From: Heterobasidion occidentale
Lineage: Eukaryota > Basidiomycota > Agaricomycetes > Russulales > Bondarzewiaceae
NCBI GenBank assembly: GCA_039111635.1
Contig: JBCAQO010000066.1
Span: forward strand, 1-27,452
DNA length: 27,452 bases
Direction of reading: 5' to 3'
The notes under the pieces were generated by a model. The model did no database searches and was not told the origin of the DNA. It was given only the letters and a program-made list of their open reading frames with translations. Every line of letters starts with the position of its first letter. Position 1 is the first letter of the stretch. Below are positions 9,883-19,465 of this stretch, piece by piece. The position numbers were made by a program, and so were the translations under genes.

Positions 9883-10155
9883 GTCTCTGAGAGTGGCCTC
9901 CTTCCTCCAGAAATACGGTGTCCCTATCTATCTCGTGCACCTCTCTGAGAGCGACTTTTTTCCAGAAATGCGTTGTCCCCAGGCCGTCGTGCTTTGCGTC
10001 TCATCTTTCCACCGAGCAGCCGTGATCAGACGTTGTCGCGCGTTTCGCGGCTGTCGCGCCACATTCAAACCATTTTCCACAACGTTGCTCTTCTCACATA
10101 ACCATCCATCCTCCCGCCGAACAGCTTTCTGAGAGTGATCTTCCTCTAGAAATGC
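9883..10155 (-). repeat. Palindromic repeat, cluster 3 (three copies)
   Basis: Three copies of the core in the same orientation as cluster 2: 9883-9917 (CTCTGAGAGTGG..TTCCTCCAGAAAT), 9943-9970 (CTCTGAGAGCGAC..TCCAGAAATG) and 10126-10154 (TTTCTGAGAGTGATC, TTCCTCTAGAAATG). The spacers resemble those of cluster 1 (CAGACGTTGTCGCGCGTTTCGCGGCTGTC near 10028). On the minus strand the last copy begins 8 bp after a predicted TGA stop at 10165-10163. Confidence 0.8.
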
Positions 10156-10162
10156 TGTGTCT

Positions 10163-10706
10163 TCAGGCTAAACGCGCACCCCATGTACAGCCGGCGGGTT
10201 GCAGCCACCGACCCACACACATCGTGCGCGCGGCCTCGAGAATTTGCTGATATACTTCCACGCAGGCGCCGAGGACCGACCCGCCTGTCAAAATCCACGG
10301 GACGCCCTCACGCTGCGACGCCTGGCCCAGGATCGGAGGAAAGAGAGACGCTGCAATGATGCCTTCGCGGAACCGCCTGACTTCTTCCTGGCCCAGCGAT
10401 CAATGACCCAGATGAGGCCAGCACGGACGATGGACGGTGAACCGATACACACCACAGTAAGCCCACCTGGCCGTCCTCGTCACCCGCCTTCTCGATAGTC
10501 GCGCGCGACCACTTCCCCCCTTCGCTTTCGGGCTGTCCGATTGGGAGGGGTTTCGTGCCCTTGTACATGGCCTTCTGCTGAGCGGAGGTGCTCGCGTTGG
10601 AGTGGAGGTCAGTGACATGGAGGGGACGGGGAGGAGGGATGGCAACGACGGGGCGGACGTTTCGACCCATGGGAACGATCTGGGGGAATGAGATGAGTCT
10701 GACCAA
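10163..10706 (-). CDS. Hypothetical protein, at least two exons
   Basis: The minus-strand exon 10706(or less)-10467 reads MGRNVRPVVAIPPPRPLHV and later GGKWSRATIEKAGDEDGQ. A GTGGGC donor at 10466 and a GGCCAG acceptor at 10388 make a 79-nt intron that joins in phase 0 to a 74-codon exon, 10387-10163 (EEVRRFREGIIAASLFPP, GVPWILTGGSVLGACVEVYQ). The text on both sides of the join is protein-like, while alternative frames are not. The 5' end is unclear. The acceptor CATTCCCCCAG just before ATCGTTCCCATGGG suggests an upstream exon, perhaps including the minus-strand frame 11002-10796. One short hydrophobic stretch (WILTGGSVLGACV) is too short for a confident membrane call. The family is not recognised. 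Confidence 0.45.
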
Positions 10707-11249
10707 AGACGACGGCGAGCCAGAGGAGTCAGCTGAGACTCGCCACTATCTAGATTGAAACGTTGAGGGTGGATCGTCGAGTGATGAGTGTGGGTCTACA
10801 CAGGCGAGTGGTTATGCGATGGATGGCTGTGGTTTGGGGACTTGCGCTGCAGCCTTGCGAGTTGGCGAGGTGTAACCAAATGCAGATTCGTCGCTGGAGT
10901 GGAGGGAGTATGAGGAGGAGCAGTTGCAGTGGCCCTGAGGATGCCTTGCAGGCGCGCCTCGAGCGGGACGGACGTGATGAGCTTCGGGCTGAGCGTGGTC
11001 ACCGACGTGTCGACGCGCGCTTAGATGGAAGCCCCCCATCTTGAGGAGTGTGTGCCCGACCAGACTGACACAAGCGCATGCATTCTGCTCGACGCCGCTT
11101 GTTCAGAGCTGAGAGGCCGTGAGCACCACTGACAGTAGAGATTGGTAGATCCCGAGAAGGTGCGACATAAGCGAGACCCAAACGCTGAACGAGCGCCCAA
11201 TCCTCAACTTGCGTGAAGACCAACCCCTCGTCTGTGTAACCTGGATCCC
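10707..11249. other. Stretch with unassigned minus-strand open frames
   Basis: The minus-strand frame ending at 10796 (SVTTLSPKLITSVPLEARLQ, then Pro/Thr/His-rich text) and another covering 11259-10999 (GLVFTQVEDWALVQRLGLAYV) have partly protein-like composition. They may be upstream exons of the 10163-10706 gene, but no phase-consistent joins were found. The plus strand shows nothing stronger. 11249 borders the start of the plus-strand spliced gene. Confidence 0.25.
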
Positions 11250-11782
11250 ATGACGACAATCTCAGTGAATCGACGATCGCTCGTGGTGAGAGGATTCCTC
11301 TTCACTGCTGTGGTAGTTGACTGACGCAAATGGGAGGTTTTGGAGAAGCTTCTGGATAGGCACACGAGCGGTTTTGTCAGATGGCACGACTTCGTCAACG
11401 TGAGTGCCGTTTGCCCGGGTGCGCGCGTCATGGCCTAACGAGAGCGTAGGCAATGACGCGTCTCGGTATCGTGATTGATGAACGGGAGGGCTTGCGAGTC
11501 GTCTTGGCGTCCCAGAGATGGGGAAACGTCACTCTCCACCGCGTGAGTACGGCCTTGAGAGAGAGTGATCTCACTCTGATCGTGGATGGCGGGACGTCAA
11601 AGCCGCATGGGCCGAAACTGGAACATCACGACCTGAAGCAGTGAGTATTCGCCACCATTTTTCACCTTGATATCACGCTGAAAATATTGCATAGCATTGG
11701 GAGTACGCTACGTGAAGTCTACGCCTGGGACTTGTCCATGTTCGCGAGCGAGCGACCACAGATACATGGCAACCTGGTGTGA
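11250..11782 (+). CDS. Small spliced protein with HicA/YcfA-like appearance
   Basis: Four exons, 11250-11285, 11337-11399, 11450-11640 and 11695-11782, join in phase to 126 codons including TGA (125 aa). The introns are 51, 50 and 54 nt with donors GTGAGA, GTGAGT and GTGAGT. Branch-like CTGAC and CTAAC sites precede the first two acceptors. This regularity makes a real gene very likely. The order of elements (a helical start, RWHDFVNAMTRLG, a Glu-Arg-Glu-Gly turn, a strand with VTLHRV, then KPHGPKLEHHDLK and a Tyr-Ala-Trp near the end) resembles the small double-stranded-RNA-binding-like fold of HicA (PF07927), which has eukaryotic relatives of unknown role. No partner antitoxin gene is visible. 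The family call comes from memory and is moderate; the gene structure is firmer. Confidence 0.6.
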
Positions 11783-11949
11783 ATGACGGGCTCTTTGTTA
11801 CCTCGATCGATGTTAAGTTGCACGATGATTTCTTGTTCTCGCTTGGCCCCTGCGCGGCTGCCATATCATTACTGGGATGCCGTTCACACATGCCAGTCAC
11901 TGGGGAAACTAACAATTCATTGCGTGCAAGTGGTCCACTGCTAAGTATG

Positions 11950-13030
11950 TATGTACAGGAGGCTATCGATCAGCGACAACGAGGAGGCGTACACGGTGGC
12001 GGCGCGAAAACGGCGGCAGTGTCGACGGATACGAGAGCGGCGGGAGAGGGCCGATGACGAGAGAAGTGGGCGGCAGCGCCGAGGGAGTCGACAGCGAGAC
12101 CCGCCAGCGTCGAGGGAGCCGCCAACGAGGAGGCAGGAGTTGCTGTGGAGGGAGCGGCGCCGTCGACGGGAGAGTCGTGCACGTCGAGGGAGGCGGACGT
12201 CATCGTCGAGGGAGGCGGGCGTTGTCGTGGAGGAGGAGAGATGAGTCGCCGTCGATGGAGCGGCGTCGTCCAGGCGGCGTAGTCCAGACGGCATCGTCCA
12301 GGCGCCGTGGTCCAGGCCGTGGTCCAGGCGGGGACATGGTCGGAGCGTGCAGGCGGCGGGGTCGAGGGAGCGGGCAGGGTCCAGTGAGGCGGCCGCGTCG
12401 TAGAGGGTGCCGGGCGTCCAGGCGGCGTCGTCGACGAGGAGCCGACAGGGTCTAGTGAGGCGGCCGCGTCGTCGAGGGCGGACGACGAGGCGTCGAGGGA
12501 GCCGTCGGTGAGGCGCGGCCGAGTCGGCGTCGTCCAGGCGGGGGCGTGCAGGCGGCGGGGTGGAGGGAGCGGGCAGCGTTCAGCGAGGCGGCCGCGTCTT
12601 CGAGGGAGCCGCCAGGCGGCGGCGTCCAGGCGGCGTCGTCCAGGCCGTCGTCCAGGTGGGGGCGTGGTCGGGGCGTGCAGGCGGCGGGGTCGAGGGAGCG
12701 GGCAGGGTCCAGCGAGGCGGCCGCATCGTCGAGAGCCGGATGACGAGGCGTCGAGGGAGCCGTCGGTGAGGCGCGGCCGAGTCGGTGTCGTCCAGGCCGT
12801 CGTCCAGGCGGGGGCATGCAGGCGGCGGGGTCGAGGGAGCCAGGTGCGTGGTCGAGGGAGATGAGGGCGACGTGAGAGACGAGGGCGGCATCGTAGCCGT
12901 CATCCTCGTTTGGGACGGGGTGGAAGAGGAGGCCGCGGTGGGGGAGGCGTCCAGGAGGTGCCGTCGTCGTCAAGGGAGAGGTGACGTCGAGGACGAGGCG
13001 AGGGCGCTTGCGAGGCCGGGCCGACGTTAA
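11950..13030 (+). repeat. GC-rich strand-asymmetric minisatellite region
   Basis: Degenerate tandem text built from GTCGTCCAGGCGG, GTCGAGGGAGC and GAGGCGGCCGCGTC. The plus strand is G-rich and the minus strand C-rich. A block of about 258 bp is duplicated: CGTCGAGGGAGCCGTCGGTG occurs at 12491 and 12749, and TCTAGTGAGGCGGCCGC at 12451 pairs with a near-copy at 12708. A GGCGGCGGGGT anchor lies near 12350 (interrupted), 12551, 12680 and 12831. All six frames are long and open here (Arg-rich on the plus strand, Pro/Asp-rich on the minus strand), as expected for such composition, so I do not call a gene. No intron signals were seen. Confidence 0.75.
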
Positions 13031-13124
13031 GAAGAAGGCGTCGGGGAGGGCTGTGACGCGTCAGCGTAGCGTACTTGTTATGAGCAGTTATAATAATTAG
13101 CGGCTGTTATTGCATAGATCGTAT

Positions 13125-13195
13125 GGGCGAACGGTCTAGTCAAGGTGATGTCGAGGTGTCCACGGGGTTTGATGTTCGATTCCCGGTCTTTGCTG
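13125..13195 (+). other. tRNA-like relic with pol III A- and B-box-like text
   Basis: A 71-nt stretch is bounded by GGGCGAA and TTTGCTG, which pair at six of seven positions (two G-U). CGGTCTAGTCAAGG fits the A-box pattern, and TGTTCGATTCCCG, about 35 nt on, fits the B-box. The T-stem does not pair (TGATG opposite CCCGG), and only about three D-stem pairs form, so a working tRNA is unlikely. A degraded tRNA or the head of a tRNA-derived SINE are both possible. Confidence 0.35.
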
Positions 13196-13237
13196 TATTT
13201 TGTAGCAGCTAGCAATCATTACTAATCACTCAGACAC

Positions 13238-13259
13238 ATCCGAGCTCGGATATATCCGA
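13238..13259. repeat. Two overlapping 14-bp perfect palindromes
   Basis: ATCCGAGCTCGGAT (13238-13251) and TCGGATATATCCGA (13246-13259) are each perfectly self-complementary and share six bases, giving three alternating copies of ATCCGAG/CTCGGAT. They lie about 400 bp upstream of the ATG at 13661. A protein-binding site or cruciform are options; nothing in the sequence decides. Confidence 0.6.
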
Positions 13260-13480
13260 GGTGGCTGCCTCTGTTGGGATTCCAAATTGTCGGAGATTTC
13301 CGATTACACACCTGGGACACTTTGACCGCCATAGCCACTGCAGTGACTAGTGACTCGGCGAGCCTCAGGCTACCAGCATCCTCATAGATCCTCATCATCC
13401 CCGTATCTCCATCTGCCGAATTCCCAAACTCCTTTCAAGATTGCACTAGATTTGCTAGTAGTATAACCACTCTCCGTCCG

Positions 13481-13541
13481 CTTGCTCATTGCAGGTGACT
13501 GGATTTTGAGTGCACCGTCATCCTTCCTTGCTCATTGCAGG
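13481..13541 (+). repeat. Paired CTTGCTCATTGCAGG motif, copy set 1
   Basis: The 15-mer CTTGCTCATTGCAGG occurs exactly at 13481 and 13527, 46 bp apart, about 120-180 bp upstream of the ATG at 13661. The same exact 15-mer is paired again at 19466 and 19508. Each copy also looks like an intron 3' end (CATTGCAG), so a 5'-UTR splicing role is possible. Confidence 0.7.
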
Positions 13542-13660
13542 GTCGTTGGACATCAAGTCGAGTCCTACGTTATTATTGCTCATACTACTAGGTCAGTTCG
13601 CATCGCCGTGTTTTTCTTGTTCCTCCATTGGTTTACTGTCTCATTGGGCACGTTGCAGCC

Positions 13661-16441
13661 ATGGCCGCCGTTACTTGTTGGCAAGCACGGCCGCTTGAAA
13701 ACCTTCGCGAAATTCTCGATTCTCGTCGATCCCTACTGCACGGCGAGCAGGTTGACGCCCTAGATTGTCTCTGCGTTGCTCCATTCCGCAATCACGATGA
13801 ATTATGGATCTCCACACCAAACATGGACTTTGTTCCGGAGGTCCCTGTGCACCCCGACGACACACCCTTCAGATATTTCGGAGACGGCATGCTTGGTGCA
13901 TTTGAACATCTGAAGTGGCCACAAGCTTTCGACCCAGTGGAGCCCCATTCCTATGCTGCGCCCATGAACCCGAGACTGAAGGAACTCCAGAAGGTCGACG
14001 ATCATCATGGCTTACGAGCACCGGACTTTCCAGTGGACGACAAAGAAGGCGGCCTTCCTCAATTCGAAGATCCGGATGCTGCGTGGTTTTCCTTCAAAGG
14101 AACGGACTTTCGTATCTGCGAGGAGCTGCCGCGCGCTTCAGTAGGAATCTTGTATGAGACAGTGCTCTCCCGCCTGCGCAAAGCGATGTTGGAAGTGCGT
14201 AGGATAGGAGACGAAATTGGGGCTCAAGAGTTTCCCGAAGGCACTCCGGCTGCTGTAGTCAATGCACACACGTCCAGCTACATGTACCAGAGACATCGAT
14301 CTGAGGCCCTTTATCGTGCCTACGGTTCACTCTCGCAGATTCCAATGCCTTTCTCCGACACCGTCTTATGGTTTCGTGAGTTTCAGCGTATCCTGCTTGA
14401 ATTACGCGCCTGGATTATCTATATGCTGGTAGTGAAACCTCGTATGGAGGATCCTACGTTCGATTGCCCTCAACCTGTTCTTCCTCTTCGCGGTGTCATC
14501 ACCTCAAGTTTGTCAATGCTTCGAGAGTTGTTCCGGATTGGGATCCCGGTTTGGTACATCCGGAGGCGCACCACTCTTACAACCCGCACACTTATCATCT
14601 CCGTCAAGACAGTCATCAGAACCGGCATCTCCTTCAGCTCATCACAGATTTTTGAATATGCCAACCATCGCACCAAGGCCCCTCTCTGGGTGGAGGCGTC
14701 ACACGGTGAACCGTTACGCGGCACCATTCAAGACAGGCTGCGAAAGTTTAGCTTGACCAGTCGACCAATTCTACTACCGCTGGAGATCTATTCTCCTGCA
14801 ACGGTTGGGGAAATCGAGCGGCAAAATCCGCCTGTGTGTCGGAATCATGCTATGTCAGGGCCGGATATTTCGCATGTCATAGTCGATGAAATCCCGACCG
14901 AGCGTGACGTCAATAGCGACGAGCGGCAGACCGCGATGATCAGCGCTTTCACTGGTAATGTTTATGGTAAGACTCGATTGACTAGGTCAGGCTTGTGTAA
15001 CTGATGCACAATTTGTTTAAATAGCCGCTAAGCTTGTACGAGATGGTCCTCGTTTCATCGATGACCCCGCTTGCACCATGTTTGAGACCACCACATCCGA
15101 CTTTGTTGTGCTCGCGTCGGCCTATTCATCTAATGATCAGTGGCGTAGAAGTCTGTTGTCGAGGTCTCGCTCATCTGACAAGCGTGGTAAGTTCCCTGCG
15201 TTGCGCCTCTATGGTTTCATTGTCACGCAACACACACAGAACATCGCCCACCATCGCCCGACGTGAAGAATGCTCCCAAGGTCCCAGATGTCCAATCAAA
15301 CGCAAGTCATTCGCAAATTTCGAGTCCTCCGAAGACACTGGCGCCTCATAAGCAGCGTAGTAACAGCCATCGATGTCATGGTCCTTCTCCTAAAACAGGT
15401 CTCCGGGTTGTGCACCCCACTTGGCTTCCCCCACTCGCCCCGGGTTGGATAAGCGTCTTCGAAGAGACCATGGATTTGGACGATGATCCAAATATGGCCC
15501 TTCAGTATCCTCTCCCCCCCATTCATCTGTTCTTTGCGGACAAAGGAGCCGTTTTTGGGCATAGAGTTCACAACTGGCTACGCATTCGCATGTGGTGTCT
15601 GCTGGAGGTTCTATGCCCTTCTAACCACTGTATGGTCCTGATGACGACCAGCCAATGGAGGATTGCATTAGAGGGGAGATATTACCTGCCAGACAACATG
15701 GTCAATTGTACCGTGAAGCCTCAATCCTCTTCACACGACATGGCTCGCTTACCACCATGGCCTCGCAAGACTAAAAAGGCTCGCTTGGAACCGCAAGTCG
15801 CGTCCAATGTCACCAGCGCTTCGTCGGTCGAGGTGCGCAAACGTAAGAAGGCCTTGGACAGACGTGTTGCAGATCGGGTCGACATAGGTGTCCGATTCCT
15901 GGTGCACGCCGGATTCGCACCATACGATGACACTACATCTCCGCAATGGGGCAGAACCTTCGTCACTAGCAAGATGGCTCATGAGGATAAGGACCTCTGG
16001 GCTGAAGTAGTATGGGAGCTTTCGGTAGCTAATTTTCGTCTTGAACTCCTACAATTGGACAGGAAGGTTGTCATGGGTGTTTACTGTTACGAGGACAAAC
16101 GGTATGCCGCCCAACGCGAAGGAAAAATCTGCCACATATGGGCCACGGGGGGTCTCAGCGTAGACTGGGAGCGTGAGAGTCGGTGGGTGGACCGACTTGT
16201 GATTGAAGATTGGGAGGCCAGGCGTGGTGCTGTGAAGGTAATGGCTGAAGTCCTCTGTGGATGGCCCGGCGGAAGTAAGCTTATGTGGCACAAGGATTAC
16301 GATTCTAATTTCAAAGCTTTCACAGACTTCGAGCATGCGGTGTTTCTCTTTTATACTGTCACGTTTCACAAGCATTGTGGGAGACTCCCTATTATGCCTT
16401 TATCGCAGCCCAAATCCCTCGCTCGTCACGTACATTCATGA
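13661..16441 (+). CDS. Large basidiomycete-type hypothetical protein, three exons, intact
   Basis: ATG at 13661 (in a good CAGCCATGG context). Exons 13661-14966, 15025-15186 and 15240-16441 join in phase 1 at both introns (GTAAG donors; acceptors AATAG and ACACAG; 58 and 53 nt). This gives 2670 nt, or 889 aa, with no internal stop. The N-terminal half is globular-looking, with aromatic-rich text (WFREFQRILLELRAWIIYML near residues 245-265; GIPVWYIRR near 304-312). The stretch VRDGPRFIDDPACTMFE spans the start of exon 2. Two basic patches, PRKTKKARLE (about 664) and RKRKKALDRR (about 689), could be nuclear localisation signals. It resembles lineage-restricted, multi-copy hypothetical proteins of mushroom-forming fungi. 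No enzyme motif was found. It is convergent with the deaminase-like gene, whose stop is 267 bp away. Confidence 0.8.
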
Positions 16442-16708
16442 TTTCGCATGTTTTTTTTGCCCTCTCACGCAATAGGTTCATGTCGCAAGTCTGATGCCAT
16501 TCAGAATGATATACATGTATCAAACAACGCCGTGTCTCGGATCGTGAAAATGCCGTCTCTCGTATTCGAAGTACCTTTCAACCGTTCTTTTCGATCTACG
16601 AATGGTGACTAAACGGCGCTAATTAGAATGCGGAAGAAACCTACAAGCGCTCTCGGACTACCCCAGAAGCCTGACCTTCTGCATTTCAACACTCAAAACT
16701 GGCCGTCT

Positions 16709-19059
16709 TCAGTTTATCCATAGAGCACGGTCTACAGACACGTTGTGACGATCGATCTCTCGCTTCGCCTTCAAGACCTCAAGGCTCTTGCGTTCACTGT
16801 CCGTCTGATAACCTTCGGTTTGAGCGGAATCGGTCCGCGAATGTCGCGGCTTCGGCTTGAGTAATACATCGAGTAAGTCCAGCAATATGGCCTTGAAATG
16901 GATCTCTGCCCTCGTGTGTATATCCTCACGAAGCTCACGTGGCAGCGCGCAGGGGAACATGAAATTGTGATTCGGTTTCGCCAGCCACTTGCGCGCGCCT
17001 AATTCGGAATTCACGAAATGGCAGACAGGGCATGCGAGTTTAGACGTGCCGACGTAGCAGGGGTCTATGTCGCTCTGTAAATCTCCATGTCAATATTGGC
17101 ATTGGAAGGTGTAGGGGGTGAAAACTTTCCGGATTAACACCATGTGCAGCAAGCAACATGCTCCCATTGTCCAGGTTCTTCCCGTCCAGGACGCTAGCCA
17201 AGAGACACTCGCAATGGATACTCCCTTGGAACATGGGAGTCGGCGATAGTAAATTCTTGCAGTGGCGGCTAATTGAGCTCCCCGCCTTCTCGGCGTCCCT
17301 CGTCATCAATAATTTGAGTTCGTCGATCACTGTCTTCGTGCGAGCAGTCTCGTCGTTCTCGCTCAATACCTCCTTCACCACCTCTTCCCAGGGTGCCATG
17401 TCTGTCCCAGGATGTTCGGCAGAAATGACAGTGTAAGTGATGTTCTGAAGATACTGTGCCGAACCCACGAGACCGTGAACAGCGAATGGTATCACAACCT
17501 GTCGACGCAGCCACTGCTTGTATGCGTCAATCGGTGTCGAGCCCACAGTGACGAACATATCTGTATCATCGTCGTCCACCACTGCTTGTTCCTCCCACGT
17601 ATTTGGCTGGCCCTGGGACTCTCTAGATGGTGTGGTATACTTGGGTTCTGTACCTGCGAAGGGATGGTCGAATATATCGGGAATGGCGAGAGTCAGGTAG
17701 TCTGCGAAAGCGTTGGAATATGCAAATGCTTCCAAAAGAGTGACATAAAGCCAGGTCTTGTTCATCATCGCGCCGAAATTGTCTGGCTGGGCTTTGGAAA
17801 TCTCGTCCAAACAGGTCTGATAGCCTTTCAGAGCCAAGCACAAGGTATGATGGAAGGCCACGCATGTCTCCTTGACAAAAAGAACGTCATTGTTCTGCGC
17901 TCGGGTTTTCAACTCGAGTCCTCCGTGCTCCACGCCGAAAAGGTCGATGCCCCACCAACGTGCTATGAGCTCTCCAGAAAGGACTTGGTCCCGTTCTTTG
18001 CGTAATGTAGACTTCTTCTTGAATAGTTCAGGCAATCTGTCAGGTTCGGCATTCAAGATCTTGCTGAGGAAGGCGGTAGATATCGTACACCTGAGTCGAG
18101 AGCGCATCTTGCGGTAGCCACGAGAAACGACGTGAACGCCCAGGCTGTAAGGTGTGGTGTCCTCTTTCTTGAGTAACTCGATCACCTCCGAGACGTGCTC
18201 ATCAAACTTCATGCTTTATGAACTATGTCAGAAAGGTTATCATTCGATAGAAAGTTCGCACTCACTTCTTTTGTTCATTTAACATGGCCTTTGTAAATGG
18301 CACGACATCCTGTCCCCGATCCTCCTCATTCGTCTCCGATTTACCCTTCATTGCTACTGACCGATTCATCTTCCCTCTCGACGGCTCTGTCGCCCCCGTC
18401 CTCGCCTCTGAGCTTATGCTCCTTGTGGTCATCGCCTCATCTGTCGCAGCAGTTGTCCTCGTCCTCACTTGAGACTCTGTCTCCAATCTCACTCTCTTCT
18501 CCACTTTCGCTTGAACCTCCGATTTCAGAACTTTCTTTCCCTTCTCCGCGCCCGTCCCCGTCGTCTTCGTCTTTGCTGCGAGATCGGTCTTCCCTCTCGC
18601 CTCATTGGGGTGTGTCGGATTGGTGGTAATGATGCAGTTATGCATTACTTGGTCTTCCGCGCATTCTATGGAAGCGTCTATGTCGCGTTGATGTGAGACC
18701 GAGACGACGAGGCTGACGTTAGCGCTCCTCTGCATACCTGCCGCCACAGCCACCACTTCGCGGTCTCTGACAAGCAGTGTAGCAAGCTGATCGAGCAATC
18801 GGTGCTGTGACTGGGGCCTTTCGACGACTTGTCTCTTGTCTTTGTAGACCGTCTGCGTCTGGGATAGCGAATTATTTTGTCCTCGAAGATAAAGGATAAC
18901 CATGATCAAGGTGGTGATGGTTTTGAACTTGTTGATCTTGTTGACCAGGGACTCGGACGCGTTCATGATTTCGACGATAGTAAAGGCGGGGAATGGGAAC
19001 TGAAGCTCGGAGACAGGACGTAGTAAGCAAAGGTAGCAGTGAATGTGGGGTGACGCCAT
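16709..19059 (-). CDS. OTT_1508-type deaminase-like protein, three exons
   Basis: Minus strand. ATG at 19059. Exons 19059-18266, 18213-17139 and 17074-16709 give 2235 nt, or 744 aa. Intron 1 (52 nt) has an ideal GTGAGT donor. Intron 2 (64 nt) has a weak donor (GTTAAT) chosen because it keeps the frame, so its edge is uncertain. The N-terminal region (LLDQLATLLVRDREVVAVAA) is followed by a low-complexity Lys/Arg/Thr/Glu linker (about residues 165-255). Near the C-terminus, His598-Cys-Glu600 (in IHCECLLASVL) and Cys638-Pro-Val-Cys641 (after GTSKLA) form the H-x-E plus C-x-x-C zinc site expected of the cytidine-deaminase fold. The spacing and the SKLxCPxC text point to the fungal OTT_1508-like group (PF14441). 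The substrate is unknown; nucleic-acid or effector-type deamination is only an inference. The gene is divergent from the Plavaka gene. Confidence 0.75.
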
Positions 19060-19465
19060 ATTGACCTTCACTTACTAATATATACGTCGATTGCATCCGG
19101 AAGAGACGCGGAAGATTGATCAGGGACTATCCTGGACTATCTCGGTCAATCGCCAGTGTTCAGACAGACTCAGCAGTGCCTCAGCATCGCTTTCTCTTGA
19201 TTTTAAAAATACGAAAAAATGACAGGTTGTATTCCAAGAAGCTAAGATAGGTACTGTATGTGCAACAATTGGTGGGTAGGAACACTAAAATGAGCCTGGC
19301 CGCTACAAAGAAATCGGTTGCAACTCCGATGGAGCTCGTGACGGCTACAACTCCCCTTTCCAACTCTTCACCCATCGCTGGCCCATCTTTGCTTCATTTA
19401 ACTGTATACTCCCCAAGGATGGCACCTCTTCCATGGCACCTCTTCCATGTCATCTCCGAACGGCG

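Larger units (their letters stand above)
13031..13660. other. 5' flank of the 13661 gene
   Basis: No coding frame of note. It holds a tRNA-like relic (13125-13195), overlapping 14-bp palindromes (13238-13259) and a pair of CTTGCTCATTGCAGG motifs (13481 and 13527), each listed separately. The sequence changes abruptly from the GC-rich minisatellite to AT-richer text near 13070. Confidence 0.5.

Noticed and set aside
11941..12973. Arg-rich plus-strand and Pro/Asp-rich minus-strand ORFs as genes
   Set aside because: Six frames are open because of GC-rich repeat composition; no introns or conserved domain text were seen.
13125..13195. Functional tRNA gene
   Set aside because: The T-stem is unpaired and the D-stem is minimal, so it is kept only as a relic.
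17412..18005. Plus-strand ORF opposite the deaminase-like gene
   Set aside because: The minus-strand frame has family motifs and phase-consistent introns; the plus-strand frame has neither.
18284..18629. Plus-strand Ser/Leu-rich ORFs
   Set aside because: They are the complement of the low-complexity Lys/Arg/Thr linker of the minus-strand gene.
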